A stretch of DNA of 22,903 nucleotides from an uncultured cyanobacterium. Its GTDB lineage: Bacteria > Cyanobacteriota > Cyanobacteriia > PCC-6307 > Cyanobiaceae. Shown here piece after piece: positions 1 to 7,083 of the stretch. The position numbers were made by a program, and so were the translations under genes. Each line of letters begins with the position of its first letter. The stretch's first letter is position 1. The notes under the pieces were generated by a model that worked only from the letters and a program-made list of their open reading frames with translations, was not told the DNA's origin and did not search any database. The stretch covers positions 1 through 22,903 of the forward strand of contig CAIXOZ010000089.1 of the NCBI GenBank assembly GCA_903921295.1. The letters run 5' to 3'.

Positions 1-666
1 ATTCTTCTCGGTGTGGCGCCCTGCACCGCGATGGTGTTTGGGTGGAGCCGGCTCTGCGCTGGTGATCCGGCCTACACCCTGGCGCAGGTGGCGATCAATG
101 ACCTGATCATGGTGGTGGCCTTCGCGCCGATCGCCGCCCTGCTGCTGGGTGTCAGCCAGGTTCTGGTGCCCTGGGAAACCCTGGCGACGGCGGTGGGATT
201 GTTCGTGATTGTGCCGATGGCCTGCGGTTGGTTGACCCGGCGGCTGTTGCGTTCGACCCGGCGCATCGAGCGACTGGAGCAACATCTGAAACCGCTGGCG
301 ATCGCCTGCCTGATCGCCACGGTGCTGCTGCTGTTCATGGTGCAGGCCCAGTCGATTCTTTCCCATCCGGTGGCGATCGTGCTGATCGCCATCCCCCTGC
401 TTCTACAGACTTATCTGATCTTCTGGATCAGTGCCCTATGGATGCGGCTGTGGAAGCAGCCCCATGCGATTGCGGCCCCCGGCGCGATGATCGGCGCCTC
501 CAATTTCTTCGAGCTCGCGGTTGCCGTGGCGATCAGTCTCTTCGGTCTTCACTCCGGTGCGGCCCTGGCCACGGTGGTGGGGGTGCTGGTGGAAGTGCCG
601 GTGATGCTGTCTCTGGTGGCGATCGCCAATCGCCATCGCCGGCTGTTCCCCGGATCGGTCGCCTGA
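1..666 (+). CDS. ACR3-family arsenite efflux permease (3' part)
   Basis: Inner-membrane carrier that exports arsenite in the bile/arsenite/riboflavin transporter superfamily. The gene is cut by the left edge of the window; the reading frame is open from base 1, so only the C-terminal 221 residues are present. The first visible residues contain the GVAPCTAMVF stretch, typical of ACR3 proteins and holding the conserved functional cysteine in a membrane segment. At least five further hydrophobic segments follow, with a GASNFFELAVA segment and a GVLVEVPVMLSLV segment near the end, both characteristic of ACR3. The stop is TGA at 664-666. No arsR or arsC is visible, since the upstream side is missing. 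The family call is confident; substrate specificity (arsenite alone or also antimonite) cannot be told from sequence. Confidence 0.9.
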   Translation: MLLGVAPCTAMVFGWSRLCAGDPAYTLAQVAINDLIMVVAFAPIAALLLGVSQVLVPWETLATAVGLFVIVPMACGWLTRRLLRSTRRIERLEQHLKPLAIACLIATVLLLFMVQAQSILSHPVAIVLIAIPLLLQTYLIFWISALWMRLWKQPHAIAAPGAMIGASNFFELAVAVAISLFGLHSGAALATVVGVLVEVPVMLSLVAIANRHRRLFPGSVA

Positions 667-677
667 GGTCAGGGGCC

Positions 678-703
678 CAGGCGCTCGTTGTGGCCTGCGC
701 CTG
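678..703. terminator. Possible bidirectional hairpin between convergent genes
   Basis: A 7-bp perfect inverted repeat (CAGGCGC ... GCGCCTG, 12-nt loop) lies in the 50-base gap between the convergent stops of the arsenite permease and the nuclease gene. There is no T-run on either side, so it is at best a weak terminator; the position between two converging genes is the main argument. Confidence 0.25.
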
Positions 704-716
704 TTGTCGTCAGCGC

Positions 717-1370
717 TCAGCGCAGCGATTCGCAGGCTTCGCCGTCGCCATCGCCATCGAGGTAGCTGTGGCCCTGACGCAGGAGCTGCTGAGCCAGTGC
801 ATAGGAGCCGATCTCCCGGCAGCGGTAACGGATGCCGCTGCGGTCGGTGCCGTCGTTGGTCGGCGCCGAGCGGCGCCCGCGCCGGAAATCCCAGGGACGA
901 CGGATGCCCCCGTTCACCTGCCAGACCCCCAGGCGCCGTTCACTGGCCTGCCGTTCCGCCTGCAGGTAGCGGGCGCCATCGCAGCGGCGCAGGTACTGGC
1001 GATACACGAAGGCCTGACCCGTTGCCACCAGGGACAGATTGATGTGGCGACCGCTGATCACCTCGGCCACCGAACGGCCATAGCGATCGGTGCTCTGCAC
1101 CTCGAGGTTCACGGTGCTGCCGATCGGCAGCCATTGCTGCAGCTGGCGGCGCGCCTGCTGGCCCCAGGGACTCTGGGCGGTTTCGGGCGCATCGATGCAG
1201 GCCAGTCGCACCGTGAGCGGCCGACCGGCCTGGCTGACCCGGATCGTGTCGCCATCCCCGATCGACACCACCGTGGCCCGCAGGCTCTGGGCCTGGCCGG
1301 CGGCCGCGATCATCAGGGCCGGAAGCGGCGCTCCCATCCCTACCAGCAGAGCCAGCCAGCGCCTCGCCAT
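717..1370 (-). CDS. Secreted thermonuclease-like (SNase) protein with excalibur domain
   Basis: Predicted exported nuclease of the staphylococcal nuclease-like fold, 217 aa from the chosen start. Residues 1-28 form a signal peptide (basic MARRW, hydrophobic core, AQA-like end). The SNase core follows, with the three catalytic residues visible: R55 in TVRL, E63 in APET and R99 in DRYGR. The C-terminus (about 180-217) is an excalibur calcium-binding motif, DGDGDGEACE, with a preceding cysteine that could form a disulfide. The frame is open up to 1523, but that extension is Arg/Gln-rich and would bury the signal peptide, so ATG at 1370 was preferred; no clear ribosome site supports either. It probably degrades extracellular or periplasmic nucleic acid. 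It stands alone, convergent with the arsenite permease. Confidence 0.85.
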   Translation of the reverse strand: MARRWLALLVGMGAPLPALMIAAAGQAQSLRATVVSIGDGDTIRVSQAGRPLTVRLACIDAPETAQSPWGQQARRQLQQWLPIGSTVNLEVQSTDRYGRSVAEVISGRHINLSLVATGQAFVYRQYLRRCDGARYLQAERQASERRLGVWQVNGGIRRPWDFRRGRRSAPTNDGTDRSGIRYRCREIGSYALAQQLLRQGHSYLDGDGDGEACESLR

Positions 1371-1702
1371 CGGCTGAGTCTGCCTGGCCAACGGCTGCTG
1401 CAGTCGACGCTGCCAGGCGGGTCGGCGACGGCCAGCGCCGAGCGAGCCCACCGGCCAGGCCAGGGCCCGGGCATCGGCCTGCAGCCTCCGATCCATGGCC
1501 GGCATCTCACTCCGTGACGCCAATGTCTCGCAGTGAAACGAGCGCAGCTTGTGCCATGGGTCTCAGTTGCGCTCGTCGGGATGGCTGGCCTGTGGGTTCC
1601 GGTCCGGCTGCGGGTGCCGGGCTCCGGTGGCTCGTCCGGCTGGTGCTCGCGCCCCCCACGGACGGTGCATAGGCTGGCGCCTCGCTTGCGCGTGGGGTTG
1701 CG
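1371..1702. other. Intergenic region between nuclease and DUF3598 genes
   Basis: 332 bases between two divergent genes. The minus strand stays open in the nuclease frame as far as 1523. On the plus strand, GTG at 1533 opens a frame whose first 30 residues look like a membrane segment, but it then runs into the DUF3598 gene in another frame as an arginine/proline-rich shadow. I see no RNA gene or clear promoter; the region must hold the promoters of both flanking genes. Confidence 0.4.
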
Positions 1703-2572
1703 TTGTCCAGTCAGTGGCGGAATTTTCTTCGGAACCAGGGCGAATGGCGGGGATCGTTCACCTCCCTTTCTGCCGCGGGGGTCGAGCTGGATTCCACCCC
1801 ATCGATTCTCTCGCTGGAGCCGGCCGAGGAGGATCGCCTCGTGCGCTTTCATCTGCGCCGCTATGCCGCCGGCGCGTTGGACGGCGAACCGACGCGGGAG
1901 GTGCGCACCGATTACCGCACCCTTGGTCGTCAGGTGGTGTTCTTTGATTCCGGCAGCTTCAGCAAGGGAAGTCTGCAGATCGCGCCAAACACAGCCTCAG
2001 GGGCTGAGTTCGGCTTCATCCATGGCGATCGTCGCTTTCGACTTGTGCAGCTCTTCACCGAGGCCGGTGGTTTTGATGGCCATGTGCTGATCCGTGAATT
2101 CCGCACCGGCAGCGGTGCCCGTGAGCGTCCCGTGCTGCGGCCGGAGCATCTGCTCGGCCGCTGGCAGGGCGAGGGGGCCACGATCAGTGCTGATTGGCCC
2201 GTGCCCGAGTTGCGGAGCGTGCAGATGGAGGTGCAGCGGGAGGCCCCAGGCCAGCTTCGGATCGAAACCCAGGACCGGGAGGAGCGGACGCTCCTGCTCT
2301 GTCATGGCCCGGTCGCGGCTGAGGGGGGTGAGGAGGCGGTCGGCCCGGCCGCTGGTGCCCGCCTGCGGGTGGATGGGGCCAATCCCGGCCTGTTGCAGTG
2401 TCTCGCCGATGGCGGCTACAGCCTGATTCCGGAGCAGATCAGCCACCGCCAGGCCTTTGTGGTGGAGGCCGGCTGGATGGTGGCGGACGATCGCCTCGAA
2501 CGCCTGATCCGCCGCTACGACGCCAGCGGCGCCTGGATCTCCTCGTCTCGGTGTGCGCTCACGCGGCTCTGA
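1703..2572 (+). CDS. DUF3598 family protein
   Basis: Cyanobacterial protein of unknown function, 289 aa, in the DUF3598 family, which is thought to have a lipocalin-like beta-barrel fold related to bilin-lyase-type proteins. The N-terminus (SSQWRNFLRNQGEWRGSFTS) is the family hallmark. The rest is rich in predicted beta strands, with a second similar WRGEG-type segment around residues 150-160 (LLGRWQGEGATI), as expected for a two-barrel protein. The start is TTG at 1703, chosen because the conserved SSQW sequence begins directly after it; a GGGG run lies 5-9 bases upstream. No membrane segment or signal peptide. It has no obvious operon partner. Family assignment is by recognition; a pigment- or lipid-binding role would be a guess. 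Confidence 0.85.
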   Translation: MSSQWRNFLRNQGEWRGSFTSLSAAGVELDSTPSILSLEPAEEDRLVRFHLRRYAAGALDGEPTREVRTDYRTLGRQVVFFDSGSFSKGSLQIAPNTASGAEFGFIHGDRRFRLVQLFTEAGGFDGHVLIREFRTGSGARERPVLRPEHLLGRWQGEGATISADWPVPELRSVQMEVQREAPGQLRIETQDREERTLLLCHGPVAAEGGEEAVGPAAGARLRVDGANPGLLQCLADGGYSLIPEQISHRQAFVVEAGWMVADDRLERLIRRYDASGAWISSSRCALTRL

Positions 2573-2617
2573 GGCCGGCTGGCTCCCAGGCTGAGCCGCT
2601 CCCTGGGCGGCAGCGGC

Positions 2618-2863
2618 TCAGGGCATCCTCCAGTCGGCACCGCAGCGGCTCAGGTCGTAGCCCACGGCGCGCTCCATCGTCTGGCAGCGGATGTCCACAT
2701 CCATCGCCTGTTGCGGTATCAGGTCCTTCAGCATCCGATTGGTGTTCTCCAGGTCCCAGGTGCTGGTGATCGACACGGATCCGGCCAGGGCCGGGGCGGC
2801 GCTGATCAGGCTGCCGGCGACCAGAACCAGGGAAAGGGTGCGGTGCAGGCGGAGGCGGGTCAT
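2618..2863 (-). CDS. Small exported protein of unknown function
   Basis: 81-aa protein with a clear signal peptide: basic MTRLRLHR, hydrophobic core and a PALAG cleavage site near residue 27. The mature part is only about 53 aa and has two cysteines (IRCQTME and SRCGADW), which could form one disulfide in the periplasm. I do not recognise a named family. The start is ATG at 2863; a strong AAGGAGAGGG sequence lies about 20 bases upstream, rather far for a ribosome site. The downstream neighbour is convergent DUF3598 (46-base gap); upstream lies cysE on the same strand with a 101-base gap, so it could be read with cysE or from its own promoter. Confidence 0.7.
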   Translation of the reverse strand: MTRLRLHRTLSLVLVAGSLISAAPALAGSVSITSTWDLENTNRMLKDLIPQQAMDVDIRCQTMERAVGYDLSRCGADWRMP

Positions 2864-2964
2864 GGCAGAGAGTGCAGGGTCCCTCTCCTTGTAGGCAGGG
2901 GCCCTGCGGTCAACGGGCCTGCTCCTGCCACGGCCCCGCTGCTGATCGGGGGCGGCTGGTCCGC

Positions 2965-3900
2965 TCAGATGCCAGCGCCTTCGCCGAAGATCTCCTGACG
3001 GGCCCGGGCCTGGGTGATCGTGGTGAAGGGTGGAACGCTGTCGGTGACCCAGACGTTGCCACCGATCGTCGAGCCCTGGCCGATCGTCACCCGGCCCAGG
3101 ATCGTGGCGCCGGAATAGATCACCACGTCGTCCTCGACGATCGGATGGCGGGGCAGGCCCTTCACCAGGTGCCCCTGCTCATCGATCGGAAACGATTTCG
3201 CCCCCAGGGTCACCGCCTGGTAGATCCGCACCCCGTTGCCGATCACCGCCGTGCCGCCGATGACGACGCCGGTGCCATGGTCGATGAAGAAGCGCTCGCC
3301 GATCCTGGCCCCCGGATGGATGTCGATGCCGGTGGCGGCATGGGCGTCTTCACTTATGATCCGGGCAATCACCGGCACGCCCTGCTGATGCAGCACATGG
3401 GCGAAACGGTGGTGGGTGATCGCCTGGACGCCGGGATAGCAGGCCACGATCTCATCGAGGCTGTCGGCGGCAGGATCGCCGTGGTATGCCGCATCGATGT
3501 CGGAATCGAGCAGCTTTCGGATCTGGGGCAGGGCGGCGGCGAGGGCGCTGGTGATCGCTGTGGCCTGCTCGATCACGCTGCCGTGCTCCTGCGACTCGCC
3601 AGCGGTGCCGAGCCGGCCGCTCAGTTCGATCGCCACCTGTTCCCGCAGGCCCTCGAGGCTGCGCACCAGGCAGGCCTCCACCTGTTCATCACAGCTCAGG
3701 GGGCTGCTGGGATCAAGCAGGCCGAGGCGGTTGGGGTAGAGGGCCTGGCGCAGCGCCGCGATGATCGTGCGCAACCGCTGGCTGGAGGGCAGCTGCACGG
3801 CCCGACGCGGCGGATCACTGCGCTGCAGCGCCTCGCGGCGGATGACGCCGAGGGCGGCCGCCACCTCGGCCACACGGATCGGATCAAGGCTGCGGGTCAT
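2965..3900 (-). CDS. cysE: Serine O-acetyltransferase (CysE, EpsC/SrpH-like)
   Basis: Transfers acetyl from acetyl-CoA to L-serine, giving O-acetylserine for cysteine synthesis. 311 aa from ATG 3900. The N-terminal half is alpha-helical; the C-terminal half is a left-handed beta-helix of hexapeptide repeats with the expected motifs: DIHPGARIG, FFIDHGTGVVIG (catalytic His/Asp region), AVTLGAKSF, RHPIVEDDVVIYSGATILG and IGGNVWVT. It is the long form found in cyanobacteria and some Gram-positives rather than the 270-aa enterobacterial type. An alternative ATG at 3966 would add 22 residues, overlaps the end of the upstream sulfurtransferase gene by 11 bases and has a good GGAAGGGG site; I kept 3900 because the extension is low-complexity and homologues of this type begin near there. 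It is probably co-transcribed with the sulfurtransferase. Confidence 0.9.
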   Translation of the reverse strand: MTRSLDPIRVAEVAAALGVIRREALQRSDPPRRAVQLPSSQRLRTIIAALRQALYPNRLGLLDPSSPLSCDEQVEACLVRSLEGLREQVAIELSGRLGTAGESQEHGSVIEQATAITSALAAALPQIRKLLDSDIDAAYHGDPAADSLDEIVACYPGVQAITHHRFAHVLHQQGVPVIARIISEDAHAATGIDIHPGARIGERFFIDHGTGVVIGGTAVIGNGVRIYQAVTLGAKSFPIDEQGHLVKGLPRHPIVEDDVVIYSGATILGRVTIGQGSTIGGNVWVTDSVPPFTTITQARARQEIFGEGAGI

Positions 3901-3955
3901 CGGTGGCTGGTGATCATCAGGCGACACAGCGGCGTTCGCTGAGTGCGCAGCCGGT

Positions 3956-4861
3956 TCAGAGGGCATTCTCCCCTTCCGGGGTCTTACCAGCGGCTCGCCA
4001 GCCATCCTGCAGGATCGGCAGCTCCGGATCCCGACTCCATTCGCGCCAGGAGCCGTCATGGTTGACCAGCCGGCTCGGGTCCCATCCGAGGCGGGCCAGG
4101 GCGAACAGCATCGTGGTGCTTCTCACCCCCGACTGGCAATACACCACCTGGTCTTTGCTGGGATCGACTCCATGGCACTCGACCACGGACTGCAGTTCTT
4201 GATCCGGCCTGAATGCTGTTCCAAGCCCATTCCCCTCTCGGAACTCACGCCAACATAGGTGGCGGCTCCACGGGATCCTGCCAGCACGGCGAGCCCCCCG
4301 CAGGCGACGACGGCCGCTCCATTCTTCAAGCTCCCGGGTGTCCCAGAGCTGAGCAACGGCTTGGTCTTGCGCCCGCAGGACATCGCCGGTTTCAGCGATT
4401 GGAAAGATCGAGCCGGTTCTGGCGATGAAGGTTCCCGGCGACCCCTTCGTCTGCTCCCGTCGCCTGAGACTCCATCCTCGCCCAGGCCCGGGTGGTCCGC
4501 TTTGAACAGGCAGACCGGCTCGCCTCCAGGCTCTCAGGCCTCCGTTGAGGACCCTGACCTCTCGATGGCCGTAATGCTGGAAGGTCCACCACACGCGGGT
4601 TGCATCGTATTTCTCATCCAGAAGCACAACCTTGGAGTGGTTGTGCACACCGATGGAACGGGCCCAAGCCTGAAAGCCAGCGCTGTCAATCAGCCTTTGG
4701 CTGTTTGGCGCCGTCAGTTTGTCTCGCCAAACCTGTTGTGAGCCAGGCAATCGCGCCTTCCAGTAGCGCCAGCGCGGCATCACGGCCACGATCAAAGGCT
4801 GTGGATGTGGACTGTCGATCCATTCTTTGAGTTCATCCACTTCGATCAGATTGTTGATCAT
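3956..4861 (-). CDS. Two-domain rhodanese-type sulfurtransferase
   Basis: Probably transfers sulfane sulfur from thiosulfate or 3-mercaptopyruvate to a thiol or cyanide acceptor, 301 aa. Two tandem rhodanese domains: the N-terminal one (about 1-130) holds VVLLDEKYDATRVWW and HREVRVLNGGLRAW but no active cysteine; the C-terminal one (about 165-285) holds LWDTRELEEWSG and the active loop CQSGVRST with catalytic Cys242, followed by NHDGSWREWS. The loop differs from the usual CGSGVTA, so the donor is uncertain. Start ATG 4861 opens MINNLIEVDEL; the frame runs further upstream to 5158, but those codons cover the hairpin and an opposite-strand small gene. It lies directly upstream of cysE, suggesting sulfur assimilation or recycling. 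Its base composition is lower in GC than the cys and fut transporter genes. Confidence 0.88.
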   Translation of the reverse strand: MINNLIEVDELKEWIDSPHPQPLIVAVMPRWRYWKARLPGSQQVWRDKLTAPNSQRLIDSAGFQAWARSIGVHNHSKVVLLDEKYDATRVWWTFQHYGHREVRVLNGGLRAWRRAGLPVQSGPPGPGRGWSLRRREQTKGSPGTFIARTGSIFPIAETGDVLRAQDQAVAQLWDTRELEEWSGRRRLRGARRAGRIPWSRHLCWREFREGNGLGTAFRPDQELQSVVECHGVDPSKDQVVYCQSGVRSTTMLFALARLGWDPSRLVNHDGSWREWSRDPELPILQDGWRAAGKTPEGENAL

Positions 4862-4966
4862 CCTTGGGCAGGTGCTTGGGTGTGCTTGCTGCACCAGAGG
4901 CCTGTGGTTGGAATCACCAACGTCACAACAGGGTCCCGGCAGTCTGGGCTTGCGTGATACCAGCCG

Positions 4967-5134
4967 ATGAACCCAGGGCCTTCCTCTCCAAACAATCTCG
5001 GACCAACCCTTTTGATTTTTCTCGGTGTTGTGCTGTTCCCGTTGCTGGTTGGTTTGCCACTGGTCCTGATCGGGTTGTCTCGCCTTCGTACGGCCGATGG
5101 CCGACGAACCTATGGATCCCTTCTCCCGGATTGA
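4967..5134 (+). CDS. Small hydrophobic membrane protein (55 aa)
   Basis: Short unlisted reading frame, ATG 4967 to TGA 5132-5134. It encodes a polar N-terminus (MNPGPSSPNNLGP), one long hydrophobic stretch at residues 14-37 (TLLIFLGVVLF through GLPLVLIGL) and a short basic tail (SRLRTADGRRTYGSLLPD). The pattern (Asn/Pro/Ser-rich start, one clean membrane helix, positive residues just after it) looks like a true single-pass protein and not a random frame. The stop codon sits inside the left arm of a 16-bp inverted repeat that could end the transcript. It is divergent from the sulfurtransferase (105-base gap) and convergent with the rhodanese-like gene. No ribosome site is obvious. Function unknown. 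Confidence 0.6.
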   Translation: MNPGPSSPNNLGPTLLIFLGVVLFPLLVGLPLVLIGLSRLRTADGRRTYGSLLPD

Positions 5135-5167
5135 GACATTGCACCAGGGAGGTCTCAATCCGGGAGA
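5122..5167. repeat. 16-bp perfect inverted repeat (strong hairpin)
   Basis: The left arm 5122-5137 (TCTCCCGGATTGAGAC) and the right arm 5152-5167 (GTCTCAATCCGGGAGA) are perfect complements, separated by a 14-nt loop; a G-T pair could extend the stem by one. The stop codon of the 55-aa ORF lies in the left arm. There is no T-run after either arm, so it is not a classical intrinsic terminator, but it lies between two converging genes and could stabilise or end both transcripts. A mobile-element end remnant is an alternative. Confidence 0.85.
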
Positions 5168-5295
5168 GGGGTCTGACCTCGTTTCTCGTTGTCACCGTCC
5201 ATCTGAAACGAGGACATCAAAGCCAGTCGTTGGGTGTGAGGCTCTGACAACCCAGGCCTGGATCGACCCTCATCAGGGCAGACCCAGGCAGGAGC

Positions 5296-5760
5296 TCAAT
5301 AGGCTCGACGTTGAAGTCGGAACAGATGGCGTTGCAGCCAGGCTGAGACCATGGCTGGAGTGAGGAGCAGACCAAGGCTCAACAGGAGCAAAGGTGGTGA
5401 GAGTTGTTGAAACCCAATCAACAACAGGGCAATGGAGGTCATCGTCAGCCAGGGAATCGGCAGATCACGTTTTTTCAATGTCCCGTCGGCTCCCGAATGA
5501 AGGGGCAGGCCTGCAGCACTCCACGCCTTCAGGCCACCTTGCAGGTGCTGGATGCGTCTTGGGTAGCCATGCTCATACAACTGCCCGACCAGGCGGCGGG
5601 TTTCGACATCATCGTCTCCGATCAGGACCAGATCGCGCTCGGGAAATTCGGTGCTGATCAGTCGCCCTGCCGGTAGGTGTTGGCTACCGGGAATCCGATG
5701 CCGGTGGAATTGTCGTCGGCTGCGGATATCCACCACCAACGGGGCATGGGGGTTGGACAA
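5296..5760 (-). CDS. Membrane-anchored rhodanese-like protein lacking the catalytic cysteine
   Basis: 154 aa. Residues 1-95 form a single rhodanese-like domain: VVDIRSRRQFHRHRIPGSQHLPAG is the usual D-R ... H-I-P-G-A opening, and YPRRIQHLQGGLKAWSAAGLPL the usual end. At the active-site loop the sequence reads LVLIGDDDVETRR, so the usual Cys is replaced and sulfur transfer by persulfide is unlikely. Residues 104-140 are strongly hydrophobic, one or two membrane segments, followed by a basic tail. The start is TTG at 5760, a few codons after an in-frame stop (TGA) upstream; no ATG is available. It could be a regulatory or binding version of rhodanese at the membrane. It neighbours the active sulfurtransferase and cysE but reads separately from them. 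Confidence 0.75.
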   Translation of the reverse strand: MSNPHAPLVVDIRSRRQFHRHRIPGSQHLPAGRLISTEFPERDLVLIGDDDVETRRLVGQLYEHGYPRRIQHLQGGLKAWSAAGLPLHSGADGTLKKRDLPIPWLTMTSIALLLIGFQQLSPPLLLLSLGLLLTPAMVSAWLQRHLFRLQRRAY

Positions 5761-5963
5761 GGTCTGCAGCTGCGATCGTCAGGAAGAACGGCAGGTGGGC
5801 TCGGAGCTGCGATCCCTGGACATCGCTCCAACCTGATCAGAACCAACACAGCCTCTGTGCAGCGATGGGACCACTGTTGATCCCCGTCCTTAAAAGTGTG
5901 GTATTCCGAGCGACAAACCGGTGATTGAGAGTGAACAGGCTCGGGTCCGGGGTCCCGGGTGGG

Positions 5964-6761
5964 TCAGTCCGCGATCGACTGGGCGGCCACGTCTCCATCA
6001 ATGAAGAGGAGAGACTCCCCTGGACGTAGTGGTCGCCATTCTTCGTTGTTGGTCAGGGGTTCGGTACTCACGATCGTGACCACGTCTTGGGCGGTCGTCA
6101 CCTGGGAGAAGTCCACGGTGACGTCGTCATCGGCCAGGGTGGCGCTGGTGAAGGGCGCTCGGCGCGTGATCGTGTTCAGCTTGGTGCCGCAGTACGCATA
6201 AAGCCACGACCCGTTGCTGATCAGGCAGTTGAAGATGCCCAGGCTGGCCAGTTGTGCGGCACAGGCGTTGAGCTGGGGAAAGAGAGTTAAACCCTCATGG
6301 GTTTCGGAGTCAGAAGGGTCCAGGAGGGGGTTCTTCAGCTGATTGAGCAGCCAGCAGAAGGCGGCCTCGCTGTCGGTGTTGCCGGTCGGTTGATAAGGAC
6401 CTCCGAGGGGAATCTCTCCCTTGAGATCACCGTTGTGGGCAAACACCCAGTCCTGATTGGCGAAGCTGCGCCGGAAGGGATGGCAGTTCTCCAGGGACAC
6501 CACTCCCTGGGTGGCCTTGCGGATGTGGGCGATCGAATAGAGGGCCTTGAGATCAAGGTTGGCCAGGTGGGCGGCCACCGGTGAGAAGGCGGCTGGTGTC
6601 TGCTCCCGGTAGATGTGCAGCGCCTGGGTCTCAGGATCGAAGCTCGCCAGGCCCCACCCGTCCTGATGCTCCCCCGTGGCTCCGCCCCTGCGGGCCAGGC
6701 CATGAAAGGAAAAGCGCATGTCGGTGGGGGTGTTGGCGCTGAGGGCCAGGAGCTCACACAT
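5964..6761 (-). CDS. Class II glutamine amidotransferase
   Basis: 265-aa stand-alone class II (Ntn-type) glutamine amidotransferase domain of the YafJ-like group. The nucleophile is Cys2, exposed once the initiator Met is removed (MCELLALSANTP). Other conserved elements are RGG near residue 25, HIRKAT around 80, FAHNGDL (oxyanion/glutamine-binding Asn-Gly-Asp) and TGNTDSEAAF. There is no fused synthase domain, so it should hydrolyse glutamine to supply ammonia to a partner, or hydrolyse a related gamma-glutamyl compound; the partner is not identifiable here. The start at 6761 is fixed by the Cys2 requirement. Stand-alone gene divergent from the Crp-type regulator with a long gap. Confidence 0.88.
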   Translation of the reverse strand: MCELLALSANTPTDMRFSFHGLARRGGATGEHQDGWGLASFDPETQALHIYREQTPAAFSPVAAHLANLDLKALYSIAHIRKATQGVVSLENCHPFRRSFANQDWVFAHNGDLKGEIPLGGPYQPTGNTDSEAAFCWLLNQLKNPLLDPSDSETHEGLTLFPQLNACAAQLASLGIFNCLISNGSWLYAYCGTKLNTITRRAPFTSATLADDDVTVDFSQVTTAQDVVTIVSTEPLTNNEEWRPLRPGESLLFIDGDVAAQSIAD

Positions 6762-7083
6762 CAGCTTCTGCGAGGAGTGAAACCTACGGGGATCGCCGGA
6801 GCGCGTTCGTGTTCCCGCTCACGTTCTCGGGGAACTGTATGCACGGGCTCGCTGTCAGGGGGCCTGGTTCTGGCTGCCTTGTTGCCATGGGCATGGGTTC
6901 AGGCCTGGGTGTGGCCAGTCTGAAACCCCTCTTACTCGATTGGGTAATGCTGTTATGCTGTTCACGATCAAGTGCTCTTCCCATGCGCTGTTGTCGCCGA
7001 ATGCCCATCGCCAGCCCTCTGCTGGCTCCGTTTCTGGTCCATGGATTTCCTTCATCGCATCCGTCGCCACCCACGTCCTCGCC
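6762..7083. promoter_or_regulatory. Long leader / intergenic region upstream of Crp-type regulator
   Basis: 322 bases between the divergent amidotransferase and regulator genes with no convincing coding frame. It contains a perfect tandem repeat of ATGCTGTT at 6947-6962, preceded by TTACTCGATTGGGTA; TATGCT at 6954-6959 could be a -10 element but the -35 is poor. The regulator frame is open as far back as 6940, so a longer protein starting there cannot be excluded, but those residues look non-coding. Confidence 0.35.

Noticed and set aside
228..1517. Long plus-strand open frame of 429 codons across the permease end and the nuclease gene
   Set aside because: Arg/Gly/Ala/Pro-rich with no domain pattern; it lies over two genes with clear family motifs in other frames, so it is a high-GC shadow.
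1533..2090. GTG-started frame with a membrane-like first 30 residues
   Set aside because: After that stretch it overlaps the DUF3598 gene in another frame and becomes low-complexity; no ribosome site. Kept only as a note on the intergenic region.
2872..3942. Plus-strand frame of 356 codons opposite cysE
   Set aside because: Shadow of cysE: His/Asp/Gly-rich, no recognisable fold, and the hexapeptide repeats are on the minus strand.
4862..5158. Upstream extension of the sulfurtransferase frame
   Set aside because: The added 99 residues have no rhodanese features and run over the hairpin and the 55-aa ORF; ATG 4861 gives a normal-length two-domain protein.
6940..6962. Possible NtcA binding site near the regulator promoter
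   Set aside because: GTA at 6944-6946 is not followed by TAC after eight bases, so the consensus GTA-N8-TAC is not met.
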